From Spirochaetales bacterium (lineage in GTDB: Bacteria; Spirochaetota; Spirochaetia; SZUA-6; JAFGRV01): a stretch of DNA of 43,344 nt. How positions within the stretch are numbered: position 1 is the stretch's first letter; every line of letters starts with the position of its first letter. Positions 7,986 to 15,977 of the stretch are shown in pieces. The position numbers and the translations under genes were made by a program. Location of the stretch: the NCBI GenBank assembly GCA_016928415.1, contig JAFGKU010000194.1, positions 1-43,344 of the forward strand, written 5' to 3'. The notes under the pieces are model-generated. The model made no database searches. It had not been told where the DNA came from and saw only the letters and a program-made list of their open reading frames with translations.

Positions 7986-9151
7986 AACCTGACAATACTT
8001 TCCAGAACTATTCCCATGGAATACCTCTTGACTATGTAATCATCCGTCGGTAAGAGAACGGGCCTGTTTGACTCCAGTCCCTTCACTTCCTGCAGATTTG
8101 AGACCAGTTTTGAAATATCAGGAGTTTTCTGGGCCTCACGGAGTGCTTCAATTTTCATTTTATTCAGAGACCCCGTATTTTCAAGGATACCGAGGAGTAT
8201 TTTAACTTTTTCCTGGTTGAAATGCTCCCTGAACAATTTATACTCCTTGTTTATAAATTCCTCGGGAATGGGGCAGGTCTTCAGCCTGCAGGTACCTTTT
8301 TCCGGGGACAGCATGTCATAAATGACATGGGAAATCCCCGAAGTAGAGGACGAATTGGCCAAAATCATGCGGGTATAGTCCCGTGCCAGGATAATTTCAT
8401 CACACATGGCGGTTTTCAGGTAATCCTCGAATTTATCATCGAGCAGTTCTACACAGATGTAAACATCCTTGGAAATGGACCTGATGGTCAGGGTTGTGAT
8501 AACCGTCTTGGAATCCACCTCGGAAGCGGCCCTGCTTTCCAGAGTGTCGGCCAGCACCAGGATCCGCCGGGCCTGCGGTACATTGGCCCGCCGCAGGGCG
8601 GATTCCGAATAATAATCTCCCTTGACAAAGCACAATCCCTGCAGGATTTCGTCACGCTGTAATTCCTCTATCTTTTCCGCGTCCACATTGGAAATGATCA
8701 GAATTTCCTCCGACGTGATATCCTTGTTCATTTTCAGAATTTCCAATAAAATTTCCTTAATGTGATCTTTCCATCCGCAGATAACAAAATGATTCTTTTT
8801 CTTGGTATAATCCATAAGGCCCCTCCTGGCTTTGGCGCTTCTTTCCACAAAAATGGAAGCCAATGTACCGGAAAGATAGCTCATTGCGACGATTCCGATA
8901 AAAATGGACACAACGGCGACAATCCGTCCGCCCATGGAAAGGGGAACCTTGTCGCCGTATCCCGTTGTGCTGAAAGTGATGATTGCCCACCAGATGCCGT
9001 CCAGGAGGTCGGTGAATTGATCATTTTTGGCAAACTCAAAAATCAATGCAAAACAACCCGAACAGACGAGGAATATAACGAGTGCGGTGGAGGGCAGTGC
9101 CAGTTTGGAATTAAGGTATTTATAAAAAAGCGATTTAAGCTTTTTTTTCAT
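7982..9151 (-). CDS. Two-TM potassium channel with RCK/TrkA-N domains
   Basis: Ion channel subunit of the Kch/MthK type. It has two membrane helices (about residues 20-38 and 82-105) flanking the pore helix and selectivity filter TTFSTTGYGDKVP (about 60-72). A cytosolic RCK domain begins with FVICGWKDHIKEIL (about 122-135), in which the glycine-rich nucleotide loop is reduced compared with GxGxxG. A second RCK-like half follows up to residue 389. The filter TGYGD predicts K+ selectivity. It is translationally coupled to a cyclic-nucleotide-binding protein downstream, an unusual split of a domain normally fused to such channels. No ribosome site is obvious before the ATG at 9151. Confidence 0.9.
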   Translation of the reverse strand: MKKKLKSLFYKYLNSKLALPSTALVIFLVCSGCFALIFEFAKNDQFTDLLDGIWWAIITFSTTGYGDKVPLSMGGRIVAVVSIFIGIVAMSYLSGTLASIFVERSAKARRGLMDYTKKKNHFVICGWKDHIKEILLEILKMNKDITSEEILIISNVDAEKIEELQRDEILQGLCFVKGDYYSESALRRANVPQARRILVLADTLESRAASEVDSKTVITTLTIRSISKDVYICVELLDDKFEDYLKTAMCDEIILARDYTRMILANSSSTSGISHVIYDMLSPEKGTCRLKTCPIPEEFINKEYKLFREHFNQEKVKILLGILENTGSLNKMKIEALREAQKTPDISKLVSNLQEVKGLESNRPVLLPTDDYIVKRYSMGIVLESIVRL

Positions 9152-9187
9152 ATTTTAGGTATCGGAATGTTCGTTGGGTGCCTTTAG

Positions 9188-9247
9188 GATGCCTCATATA
9201 AACATCTCATTGATTTTCAGATGCCTTATATAAACATCTTATTGATA
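9188..9247. repeat. Tandem 32-bp duplication across the 3' end of the PilZ gene
   Basis: Copy 1 (9188-9214) and copy 2 (9220-9246) differ at two of 27 positions with a 32-base period. Copy 2 encodes the C-terminal NKMFI-stop of the PilZ protein. Copy 1 lies just beyond the stop and would encode the near-identical NEMFI-stop, so the tail of the gene has been duplicated. Confidence 0.8.
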
Positions 9248-9627
9248 TAACTGGTAATTGTTTCCCTGTCTTCGTTCGAGATCCTGGTGAATTTTATCCC
9301 GTTGTCGTATCCTACCTGGCTGCCTATTTCAAATTTTTCCGTCCAGACAATCTCTCCCTTGGCGTGGATAGGCGTGGAATTCCTTCCACCGAGATAAAAA
9401 ATAAGATTCAGGATGGTACCAATGGGGAGCGGTCTTTCCGTTATCAGGCAAATTCCGCCCGCACTTATATCCCTTGTTGTGGATTTTTGACTGCCCTCTT
9501 GTTCCGATTCCAATGGGGCAAGGTTGGATTCTTTATCGGATGATTTACGGCTGTCTTTTGAGTCCTGGATGGTGAATTCAATTTCACAATTCAGGCTTAA
9601 CCGCGGAAAAGCCCTGTTGTAATTCAT
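9226..9627 (-). CDS. PilZ domain protein
   Basis: Single-domain PilZ protein of 133 residues, the receptor fold for cyclic di-GMP. The RxxxR motif is R5-AFP-R9 near the N-terminus, and the second motif (D/N)xSxxG appears as DISAGG at about residues 71-76. Both ligand-contact motifs are intact, so c-di-GMP binding is expected. The linker between the two motifs (about residues 20-60) is longer than usual and polar (SKDSRKSSDKESN). The ATG is preceded by no Shine-Dalgarno but by a good promoter whose -10 is 6 bases away, so the mRNA is predicted to be leaderless. It is divergent from the unknown gene at 9814. Confidence 0.9.
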   Translation of the reverse strand: MNYNRAFPRLSLNCEIEFTIQDSKDSRKSSDKESNLAPLESEQEGSQKSTTRDISAGGICLITERPLPIGTILNLIFYLGGRNSTPIHAKGEIVWTEKFEIGSQVGYDNGIKFTRISNEDRETITSYINKMFI

Positions 9628-9633
9628 GTTATA

Positions 9634-9662
9634 ATGTTAATATTTACCCCCGACTAAGTCAA
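9634..9662 (-). promoter_or_regulatory. Promoter of the PilZ gene (leaderless)
   Basis: Minus strand TTGACT (9662-9657), 17 bases, TAACAT (9639-9634), then six bases to the ATG at 9627. Transcription is predicted to start at or next to the A of the ATG. Confidence 0.6.
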
Positions 9663-9686
9663 GAAATATTTGATGTATTGCTGCAA

Positions 9687-9765
9687 TTCTCATTTTGATC
9701 GATCATAAAGCACTTCGACATATAAAAAGCTGATTTTATTTCAGTAGAATGGTTCAAAATGAGAA
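9687..9765. repeat. 12-bp inverted repeat in the PilZ/unknown-gene divergent spacer
   Basis: TTCTCATTTTGA (9687-9698) is the exact reverse complement of 9754-9765. The arms are 55 bases apart, between the two divergent promoters. It could be a pair of regulator half-sites; nothing links it to a named regulator. Confidence 0.4.
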
Positions 9766-9777
9766 CTGCTCTATCTA

Positions 9778-9806
9778 TTGAAACGCATGCCGTTTATTTA
9801 TATTAT
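9778..9806 (+). promoter_or_regulatory. Promoter of the unknown gene at 9814 (leaderless)
   Basis: TTGAAA (9778-9783), 17 bases, TATTAT (9801-9806), then seven bases to ATG 9814. This places the transcription start at the ATG and argues that the longer reading frame from 9778 is not the real gene start. Confidence 0.6.
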
Positions 9807-9813
9807 TAAGGGC

Positions 9814-10818
9814 ATGGAAGAAATATCTAAAGAAATCAAGATACGATTCATTGACAGGGACATCAATCGACTTCTTTCCACAATCGGCAATTCAGAATCC
9901 GAGTTAAGCCGGCATTATACTCAAAATGAAGAATTCTTTGTATCCTTGAAAAGGGACTTTATTGTACCGCATTTCCCCATTCACCATGACATAGGAAATC
10001 CCATCCCTGAAAAGCACTATCTGCAGAGCCTGTCCCAATTCCTGAACCAGATTACACCAATAGCTTCCCATTTGCTGAAGGACCTCATTTATTTCTTTGA
10101 ACCTGAGGATATCCTGCGCCCCGCCTTTTTCAAGCTTTACAGGATTGAAAACATACAATACATCTACCTGCTGAAACTCGATCTGCTCTTCCGGTCGCAG
10201 TATGCGGACATAGTGGAAAGCGGGGACAATGACGTCACCTCAAAATACAGGACGCGGCATATTTTCCTTGAAGCCAATTTCGTACCGCTGGATTCGGTAA
10301 AGACACAAAATGGAAAAGTGGAATCCTTTGTCGTAAAAAGGACAATCTCCGATACCTGGATCGGTGAACAGGGAAGAGGATATTTTGTCCAGGGCATCTG
10401 GATCGACGATGACCTGAGCAAATTCTTTTCCAAGCTTTTCATTCCTTCGGGTAAAGTGCTCTATCCCTATTACCCGTTTGTCTGTAAATACAAGACAATC
10501 TGCCAGAATATCATCAGTTTTTCGCCCGAAAAGAGAAAACGCGCTTTACCGTACCTTCACAAGGCGTTCAATTATATTGCCCCGGTGATCGACAGGATCC
10601 AGAAATCCCTGAAAAACAAAAATTTTTCCGAAGACCTGGACATCTTCTCTGAATTAAAGCAGAATATACCCGGCTATTGGGCCAGGGTATGGGAAAATAT
10701 TTCTTCAATTCCCTATCTGAATGCCAACAATATGAAAGAATTCAAAATAGATATTGCCGATAATACGGCAAATACCGCTGCGGAAAAGCCAGCCGGTTCC
10801 AGTCCGGCCGGCATTTGA
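9814..10818 (+). CDS. Conserved-looking protein of unknown function
   Basis: I do not recognise a family. The protein has about 334 residues, is soluble and rich in aromatic residues (many Y and F), and has no signal peptide or membrane helix. It opens with charged helices (MEEISKEIKIRFIDRDINRLL), then mixed alpha/beta sequence to about residue 300. The last 20 residues are a low-complexity tail rich in A, N, T and P. The start is set at ATG 9814 because a TTGAAA-17-TATTAT promoter sits exactly upstream; a reading from TTG 9778 would include that promoter. murD starts 21 bases after its stop, so the two are probably co-transcribed, which hints at, but does not prove, a cell-envelope link. Confidence 0.75.
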   Translation: MEEISKEIKIRFIDRDINRLLSTIGNSESELSRHYTQNEEFFVSLKRDFIVPHFPIHHDIGNPIPEKHYLQSLSQFLNQITPIASHLLKDLIYFFEPEDILRPAFFKLYRIENIQYIYLLKLDLLFRSQYADIVESGDNDVTSKYRTRHIFLEANFVPLDSVKTQNGKVESFVVKRTISDTWIGEQGRGYFVQGIWIDDDLSKFFSKLFIPSGKVLYPYYPFVCKYKTICQNIISFSPEKRKRALPYLHKAFNYIAPVIDRIQKSLKNKNFSEDLDIFSELKQNIPGYWARVWENISSIPYLNANNMKEFKIDIADNTANTAAEKPAGSSPAGI

Positions 10819-10839
10819 GGTTATTAAAAAGAGTTATCA

Positions 10840-12243
10840 ATGAATCAACTGACAAAACTCAGGAATATGAAAGTGACAATCATGGGACTCGGATTACACG
10901 GCGGGGGCCTTGAATCCGCCCTTTTTTTTGCCCGGTCAGGTTCCCGGGTTACGGTAACCGATTTACGAAGCGAAAACGAACTCAAACCGTCGCTTGAGAG
11001 CCTGCGGGAATATGATATCGTGTATGTCCTGGGCCGCCACCTGGAAGAAAATTTCACAAACGCGGAAATCATTATCAAGAATCCCGGTGTCCCTAAAAAC
11101 TCCCCGTACCTGGAACTGGCAAGAAAAAACGGCATACCCATAGAAACCGATTTATCCGTGTTTTTAAGCCTGGCGGATAATCCCGTGATAGCGGTGACGG
11201 GCAGCAAGGGCAAATCGACTACCGCATCCGCCATCCACTACTGCCTCAACCGGATTGATTCCAGGGTCCGCATAGGCGGCAACATCACCGTTTCCCCCCT
11301 GAGTTTTCTCAAGGAACTGGAAACCGGCGTTCCCGTTGTTCTGGAACTTTCCTCATGGCAGCTGTCGGACATGGAAGGCAAGGGGATTTTAAAACCCCGT
11401 GTTTCCCTCATTACCAACCTGCTGCCGGACCACATGAACCGGTACAGGGATATGGAAGAATACCTGCATGATAAAAAACTTATCTACCAGGACCAGGACC
11501 AGTCCGATTATTCCCTCTTCAATCGGGACGATCCTTATTTAAGGGATTTACACAGGCAAAGCAGGGCCAAAAGCCTTTTTTTCTCATCAAGGAAGCAGGC
11601 GGCAGGGTACGCCGGCGCCTATCTGGATAACGGAAAAGGATATGTAACGGACAATGATAAAAACCATCTGATTCTGGACACGGTCAGGCTTCAGGGAGAT
11701 TTCAACCGACTCAACCTCCTGGCAGCCGGCCTGGCCCTCTACGCGTACGGTGTCAAGGCGGAAACAATCAGTGCCCACCTTTCCCGGTTTTCAGGGATAG
11801 AACACAGGCTTGAGCATTTCCTGACGCATAACGGGATAAAATATTACAATGATTCAGCCGCTACCATCCCCCAGGCCACAGCGGGTGCTTTGAAAAGCTT
11901 TACCGAGCCTGTATACCTGATTGCCGGGGGAACGGACAAGAACATCGATTTTACTCCCCTTGAGGAGGTAGCGTCCATTCCGGAGCGCCTTTACCTTCTT
12001 GCCGGAACGGCTACCGATAAAATCATTCCCCTGTTGAAAAGGGCCCGGATTCCCTTCAAGGGCCCGTATGATGATCTGACAACCGCCGTCAGGGAAGCGA
12101 TGCATGAGGCAACAGCGGGATCGGTCATTCTGCTTTCCCCCGGCTGTGCTTCCTTCGGCATGTTTGCAAACGAATTCGACAGGGGCAGGCGTTTCAAGAA
12201 AACCGTCACGGAGCTGACGGGGAGTGACCGGTCGGACAAGTGA
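10840..12243 (+). CDS. murD: UDP-N-acetylmuramoyl-L-alanine--D-glutamate ligase
   Basis: Cytosolic ATP-dependent ligase that adds D-glutamate to UDP-MurNAc-L-Ala in peptidoglycan synthesis. The N-terminal Rossmann-like UDP domain starts VTIMGLGLHGGG...TVTDLR. The Mur-ligase P-loop VTGSKGKSTT is at about residues 119-128. ELSSWQLSD matches the MurD ELSSFQL segment, and NLLPDHMNRY carries the NxxxDH motif. IEHRLE and GGTDKN match later family motifs. 467 residues is normal. ATG 10840 has a weak AAGAG; an in-frame ATG at 10868 is an alternative start. The gene is convergent with the DUF4129-like gene, with 13 bases between the stops. Confidence 0.93.
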   Translation: MNQLTKLRNMKVTIMGLGLHGGGLESALFFARSGSRVTVTDLRSENELKPSLESLREYDIVYVLGRHLEENFTNAEIIIKNPGVPKNSPYLELARKNGIPIETDLSVFLSLADNPVIAVTGSKGKSTTASAIHYCLNRIDSRVRIGGNITVSPLSFLKELETGVPVVLELSSWQLSDMEGKGILKPRVSLITNLLPDHMNRYRDMEEYLHDKKLIYQDQDQSDYSLFNRDDPYLRDLHRQSRAKSLFFSSRKQAAGYAGAYLDNGKGYVTDNDKNHLILDTVRLQGDFNRLNLLAAGLALYAYGVKAETISAHLSRFSGIEHRLEHFLTHNGIKYYNDSAATIPQATAGALKSFTEPVYLIAGGTDKNIDFTPLEEVASIPERLYLLAGTATDKIIPLLKRARIPFKGPYDDLTTAVREAMHEATAGSVILLSPGCASFGMFANEFDRGRRFKKTVTELTGSDRSDK

Positions 12244-12256
12244 TTAATGGAACCTT

Positions 12257-13738
12257 TCACCGGCCGGGTGAGCTGATAACGCTCCTGACCAGCGTGATGA
12301 ATTTCTGCCTTTTCATTTGAGAAATAAGCCGGTTTGAGAAATGAGCTTCCTCGAAAAGGGCTGCTATTTCCAGAAGGTCCCCCTTCACACCGGGCAGAAC
12401 GCGGCTTAATTCATTTACATAAGCATACGGTCCGAAAGACGGCGCATACGCTATACCGCGCTTTCTTCCATAGCGGACCAGCGTTAAAAAATACCGGAGC
12501 ATCAGGGTCATCTGGCGTCTTTTTATTCGCCGCATCGCCCTGATCTGCCGTTTGGATAAAGAGGGAGCTTCGTCCCGGGCATTATCTGAAAAAGTCAATC
12601 CGGGCTTATCCTTGTTCAAGGCAAAACGGGAAAAGAATTTTCCCAGGTTCCTGAACAGCTTTTTGAAGGACATAAGGAAAGACCGCAGCGCCTTCCTGAT
12701 GAACAGCGAAACAGGCATCCGAATTTTTTTACTCTTTATTATAAAAACGATTCCCGCAATCGCTAAAACAGTAACAATAATAACAGCTATGATCCAGTTG
12801 AAAGAAGGGTTGCCGACCTTTTGGGCGGTTTCATTCAGCATCCTGTTTGTATTTTCATCATTAAAGTCCCCTCCCTGCCACAAATCCCGGAAAGGCGAAA
12901 AGCCTTCCTGGGGGGACATGAACTGCTGGGTAAAGTCCTTCAGATTATTGATGAAAAAAAACAGCAGGTTGTACAACAGGGGAGGCATAAAGGGAAAAGT
13001 ATTACCGGCAAGAATAAGTGCTGTAAAAACCGCGATAAACAGGAACACGCCGAACAACTGGCTCCTCTGTTTTTTCCATTGCCGTTTTACCTTAAGCCCG
13101 TCCAGGCTGTGACCGGCGTCCGTTAAATGATTAATGATAACGGAGGACCAGGCCAGAGTGTATACGGGGAGTACCAGGAAAAGAATAATGGTCACCGTGC
13201 TGATCTTGTCAGACCCGTAAAAAACGGAAAAGAAAAAGAAAAAAGAAAATACCTGGAGAAAATTAACGAGGTACCGGAACCGTTTCATCCACTTTAAAAG
13301 GAGGCCGCGGTAGACCGAATCGTCATGCACCGTTTCCCTCATCTTTTTCCCTGACCCGGCTTCCCGTTCGTATCCTTCCAGTTCAATCATGGCCTTTGTA
13401 TAGTTATACGACCCGGCACAAAGGGCTTTGAAAACGACCGCCAGGAAAACCGGATAAAAAAACCTGTCAAACCAGTTCCCGGATATCAGGTACAGGACAA
13501 GGAGGGATAAACCGACGGCGGCGGCCTTTAACAGGACCTGCCAGAAGTAATTGGCTTCGGAGTCCGCCAGTCCTGTCCACACAATAAACTCGAGAATGCT
13601 TATGAACAGGATGACATAAGTTATATACCGTATCCAGGTATCACCCGTAAATATACCGTCACAGGCCAGGTTATGGATCATCGCAATGAAAATAAGGGGA
13701 TACAAAAGGGCTGTCAGGATATTCTTATTTCTACGCAT
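12257..13738 (-). CDS. Polytopic membrane protein with DUF4129-like C-terminus
   Basis: Third gene of the MoxR/DUF58 operon; 493 residues. It has around six hydrophobic helices in the first 270 residues and another at about 330-350, then a basic cytosolic part. The C-terminal 80 residues, RYGRKRGIAYAPSFGPYAYV followed by an ALFEEAHFSNR stretch, resemble the DUF4129 domain commonly encoded beside MoxR and DUF58 proteins. There that domain often accompanies transglutaminase-like membrane proteins; no transglutaminase domain is visible here. Its ATG lies 8 bases inside the end of the DUF58 gene, so it is translationally coupled. The function is unknown; the context suggests a cell-surface or stress-related complex remodelled by MoxR. 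Confidence 0.75.
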   Translation of the reverse strand: MRRNKNILTALLYPLIFIAMIHNLACDGIFTGDTWIRYITYVILFISILEFIVWTGLADSEANYFWQVLLKAAAVGLSLLVLYLISGNWFDRFFYPVFLAVVFKALCAGSYNYTKAMIELEGYEREAGSGKKMRETVHDDSVYRGLLLKWMKRFRYLVNFLQVFSFFFFFSVFYGSDKISTVTIILFLVLPVYTLAWSSVIINHLTDAGHSLDGLKVKRQWKKQRSQLFGVFLFIAVFTALILAGNTFPFMPPLLYNLLFFFINNLKDFTQQFMSPQEGFSPFRDLWQGGDFNDENTNRMLNETAQKVGNPSFNWIIAVIIVTVLAIAGIVFIIKSKKIRMPVSLFIRKALRSFLMSFKKLFRNLGKFFSRFALNKDKPGLTFSDNARDEAPSLSKRQIRAMRRIKRRQMTLMLRYFLTLVRYGRKRGIAYAPSFGPYAYVNELSRVLPGVKGDLLEIAALFEEAHFSNRLISQMKRQKFITLVRSVISSPGR

Positions 13739-14903
13739 GGGATAACTCGTTCCTGTAAAGCGAGACCTTCAGAAAATCCATACCCCGCATATTGCGCAGG
13801 CTCAACGCCAGTTTACCGCTGTAAGCCCCGATGTTGACAAAATGAAGGATGATTCCCCTTGCCCTGAGCAGCATCAGAAACCGCAGGCTCTCATTGTCGA
13901 TGAGCGGGGAAACGATGAATAAATGGCTCCCGGGGGGAATCTGTATACGGCGGGAGTAAAATATTTTTTTTAGATTGAAAACTCCGGCAACGGGCTTGAG
14001 CCGGGCAAGAATATCGAGCAGGTACAAGGAGTGGTCCATGCCCTTCAAAAGCTGCCTGAAAACCGGGCGGCCTTCCACCTCCCCGCTGGAAATGAAGCCG
14101 ACAGGCTGCTCCAGCCTGGAAAAATAACCAAGCAGGGAAGCGGCGGTGGATAACGCCTTTTCCATCAGGTTATACCTGTCTTTCAATGTATAATCCTCGA
14201 TGCAGAAATCCAGCACAACCATGCACGCCGCGGAAATGGCGGGAGTGAATTCCATCGTATGGAGGGTGCCGGTCCGGGCGGATACTTTCCAGTTGATGTG
14301 ACGCAGATCATCACCGGGTATATATTCCCTCAATGCCTTGAAACGGGAGAGGTCCTCGAATATCCTGTCCATGACGCGGATACTGCCGCCCGCCAACCCG
14401 TTCTTCAGGTGAATTTCAATGGGAAAAGCGGCAGGGTAGACGATAACGGTACAGATGTCCGTACAAATTCTGGTCCAGCTGAAGATACCGGCCGGTCCGG
14501 TAAATCCAATCCGGATCGGACCGACGCTGTAAATGCCGCGATGAAGGCCCTTCACCGTATAACGGATGTCCGTCCGTTCCCTTCCGGCTAAGGTAACGAT
14601 GAAATGCCCTGTCTCTTCTCCGTAAAAAAGGCCCGACGGACTGTCCGAGACGGTAACGGCGTACACGGGCAGCCGGCTTTTATTCATGACAACGAGGTTT
14701 AAGTCCGCTTCCCTGCCGCGATGAAGACGCAGCTGCCGGGTCTCCCTCACGACAACAATCGACCTGTGCATTATCCGGGAGTAAATGAAAGTGACGAGAT
14801 ACAGGGACAAAAACAGTATAAAACCGAACTGCATGGGCCAGCCGGGCACCGAAACCATGAGATAAGCAAAAACAATAAAAAGCAGTATATGAACAAATTT
14901 CAC
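13731..14903 (-). CDS. DUF58 domain protein
   Basis: Membrane-anchored DUF58 protein of 390 residues. Two adjacent hydrophobic helices (about residues 4-41) are followed by a beta-rich extracytoplasmic or cytosolic segment. The DUF58 signature PGDDLRHINWKVSAR lies at about residues 215-229. The C-terminal part resembles a von Willebrand A-like fold (VVLDFC...) as in other DUF58 proteins. It starts at GTG, which overlaps the moxR stop as GTGA, and its own stop lies 8 bases inside the next gene. DUF58 proteins are typical partners of MoxR ATPases; the molecular role is not established. Confidence 0.9.
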   Translation of the reverse strand: MKFVHILLFIVFAYLMVSVPGWPMQFGFILFLSLYLVTFIYSRIMHRSIVVVRETRQLRLHRGREADLNLVVMNKSRLPVYAVTVSDSPSGLFYGEETGHFIVTLAGRERTDIRYTVKGLHRGIYSVGPIRIGFTGPAGIFSWTRICTDICTVIVYPAAFPIEIHLKNGLAGGSIRVMDRIFEDLSRFKALREYIPGDDLRHINWKVSARTGTLHTMEFTPAISAACMVVLDFCIEDYTLKDRYNLMEKALSTAASLLGYFSRLEQPVGFISSGEVEGRPVFRQLLKGMDHSLYLLDILARLKPVAGVFNLKKIFYSRRIQIPPGSHLFIVSPLIDNESLRFLMLLRARGIILHFVNIGAYSGKLALSLRNMRGMDFLKVSLYRNELSHA

Positions 14904-15859
14904 ATTACATCACCCAGTACGGGAACGGCCGTGCTTTCCATTACCCTTCCCAGCGCCTTTTCCACGCCTACGTTTTTCAAATGACTTTCCGGGCTGAGGA
15001 TGACGCGCTTGGAGCAGACGGGAAGGTACAGCTCCTTGACATCCTCGATGATCACATAATCCCTGCCGCGGACGGCGGCAAGCGCCTGGGCACCCTTGTA
15101 AAGAGCCAGGGAACCCCTCGGGGAGACCCCTAACTGGAAGGCGGTACTCTGCCTCGTCCCTTCAACCAGGTCCAGGATGTAGCCGGCAATCCGGTCATCC
15201 ACATAAATGGAGGCGGCCATTTCCTGAAACCTGGTCACCACGGACACATCCGTGACACTCTTCAGTTCCACCACTGGATGGGTCAGCCTCCTCTGCGAGA
15301 CGAGCATCGTCAGCTCCGAATCCCGGGGCGGGTACCCCACTGTCACGGACAGGAAGAAACGGTCCTTTTGTGCTTCCGGAAGGGGAAATGTGCCTTCGAA
15401 TTCCACCGGATTTTCCGTGGCCATGAGAAAAAAAGGTTCCGGAAGGGGCAGGCTTTTTCCCTCGACCGAGATTTGATTCTCCGCCATGGCTTCCAGCAGG
15501 GCGGACTGCGTCCTTGGCGTGGCCCTGTTGATTTCATCCACAAGTACTATATTGGCCTGCAGCGGTCCCGGACGGAAGGTAAACTCGCCTTCTTTGGGAT
15601 TGTAAATGGACACACCCGTCACATCGACGGGTAAAAGGTCCGGCGTGCACTGGATCCGCTTGAAGTCGCCGCCCAGGCTGAGGGCCAGGGCCCTGGCTAA
15701 AATCGTCTTACCGACGCCGGGAACATCCTCGATCAATGCATGGCCCCTACAGAGGAGGGCCACAAGCAGTTTTTCCATCACCTCCCGCTTCCCGTAAATC
15801 ACCCGGGACATGTTCTCTGTAACGGTGTTTGCCCACTCCCTGATTTTTTCCACTTCCAT
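14900..15859 (-). CDS. MoxR-family AAA+ ATPase
   Basis: Cytosolic AAA+ ATPase of the MoxR group, chaperone-like enzymes that remodel or activate partner proteins, often VWA or DUF58 proteins. Walker A is GVPGVGKT (about residues 44-51) and Walker B is IVLVDEINRATP (about 105-116). Sensor 1 lies in ATENPVEFEGTFPLPEAQKDRF, which is strongly diagnostic of MoxR. GVSPRGSLAL is the sensor-2 region. 319 residues is usual. ATG 15859 has AAGGAGC upstream. It is first in the three-gene operon with DUF58 and DUF4129-like genes, all coupled by overlapping start and stop codons. Confidence 0.95.
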   Translation of the reverse strand: MEVEKIREWANTVTENMSRVIYGKREVMEKLLVALLCRGHALIEDVPGVGKTILARALALSLGGDFKRIQCTPDLLPVDVTGVSIYNPKEGEFTFRPGPLQANIVLVDEINRATPRTQSALLEAMAENQISVEGKSLPLPEPFFLMATENPVEFEGTFPLPEAQKDRFFLSVTVGYPPRDSELTMLVSQRRLTHPVVELKSVTDVSVVTRFQEMAASIYVDDRIAGYILDLVEGTRQSTAFQLGVSPRGSLALYKGAQALAAVRGRDYVIIEDVKELYLPVCSKRVILSPESHLKNVGVEKALGRVMESTAVPVLGDVM

Positions 15860-15938
15860 AGGTAAAGCTCCTTGTCATTAAGACTTACCATGAAACACGT
15901 TCCCGATACAAGGGCCCCTTCGCCATTCCCTGCATTAC

Positions 15939-15968
15939 TTGACACTTGCTCAGGATTAGGCCTATAGT
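15939..15968 (+). promoter_or_regulatory. Promoter of the cyclase-like gene
   Basis: TTGACA (15939-15944), 18 bases, TATAGT (15963-15968), then nine bases to ATG 15978. The predicted leader is about three bases, so the mRNA is nearly leaderless. Confidence 0.6.
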
Positions 15969-15977
15969 GAAAAGGCT

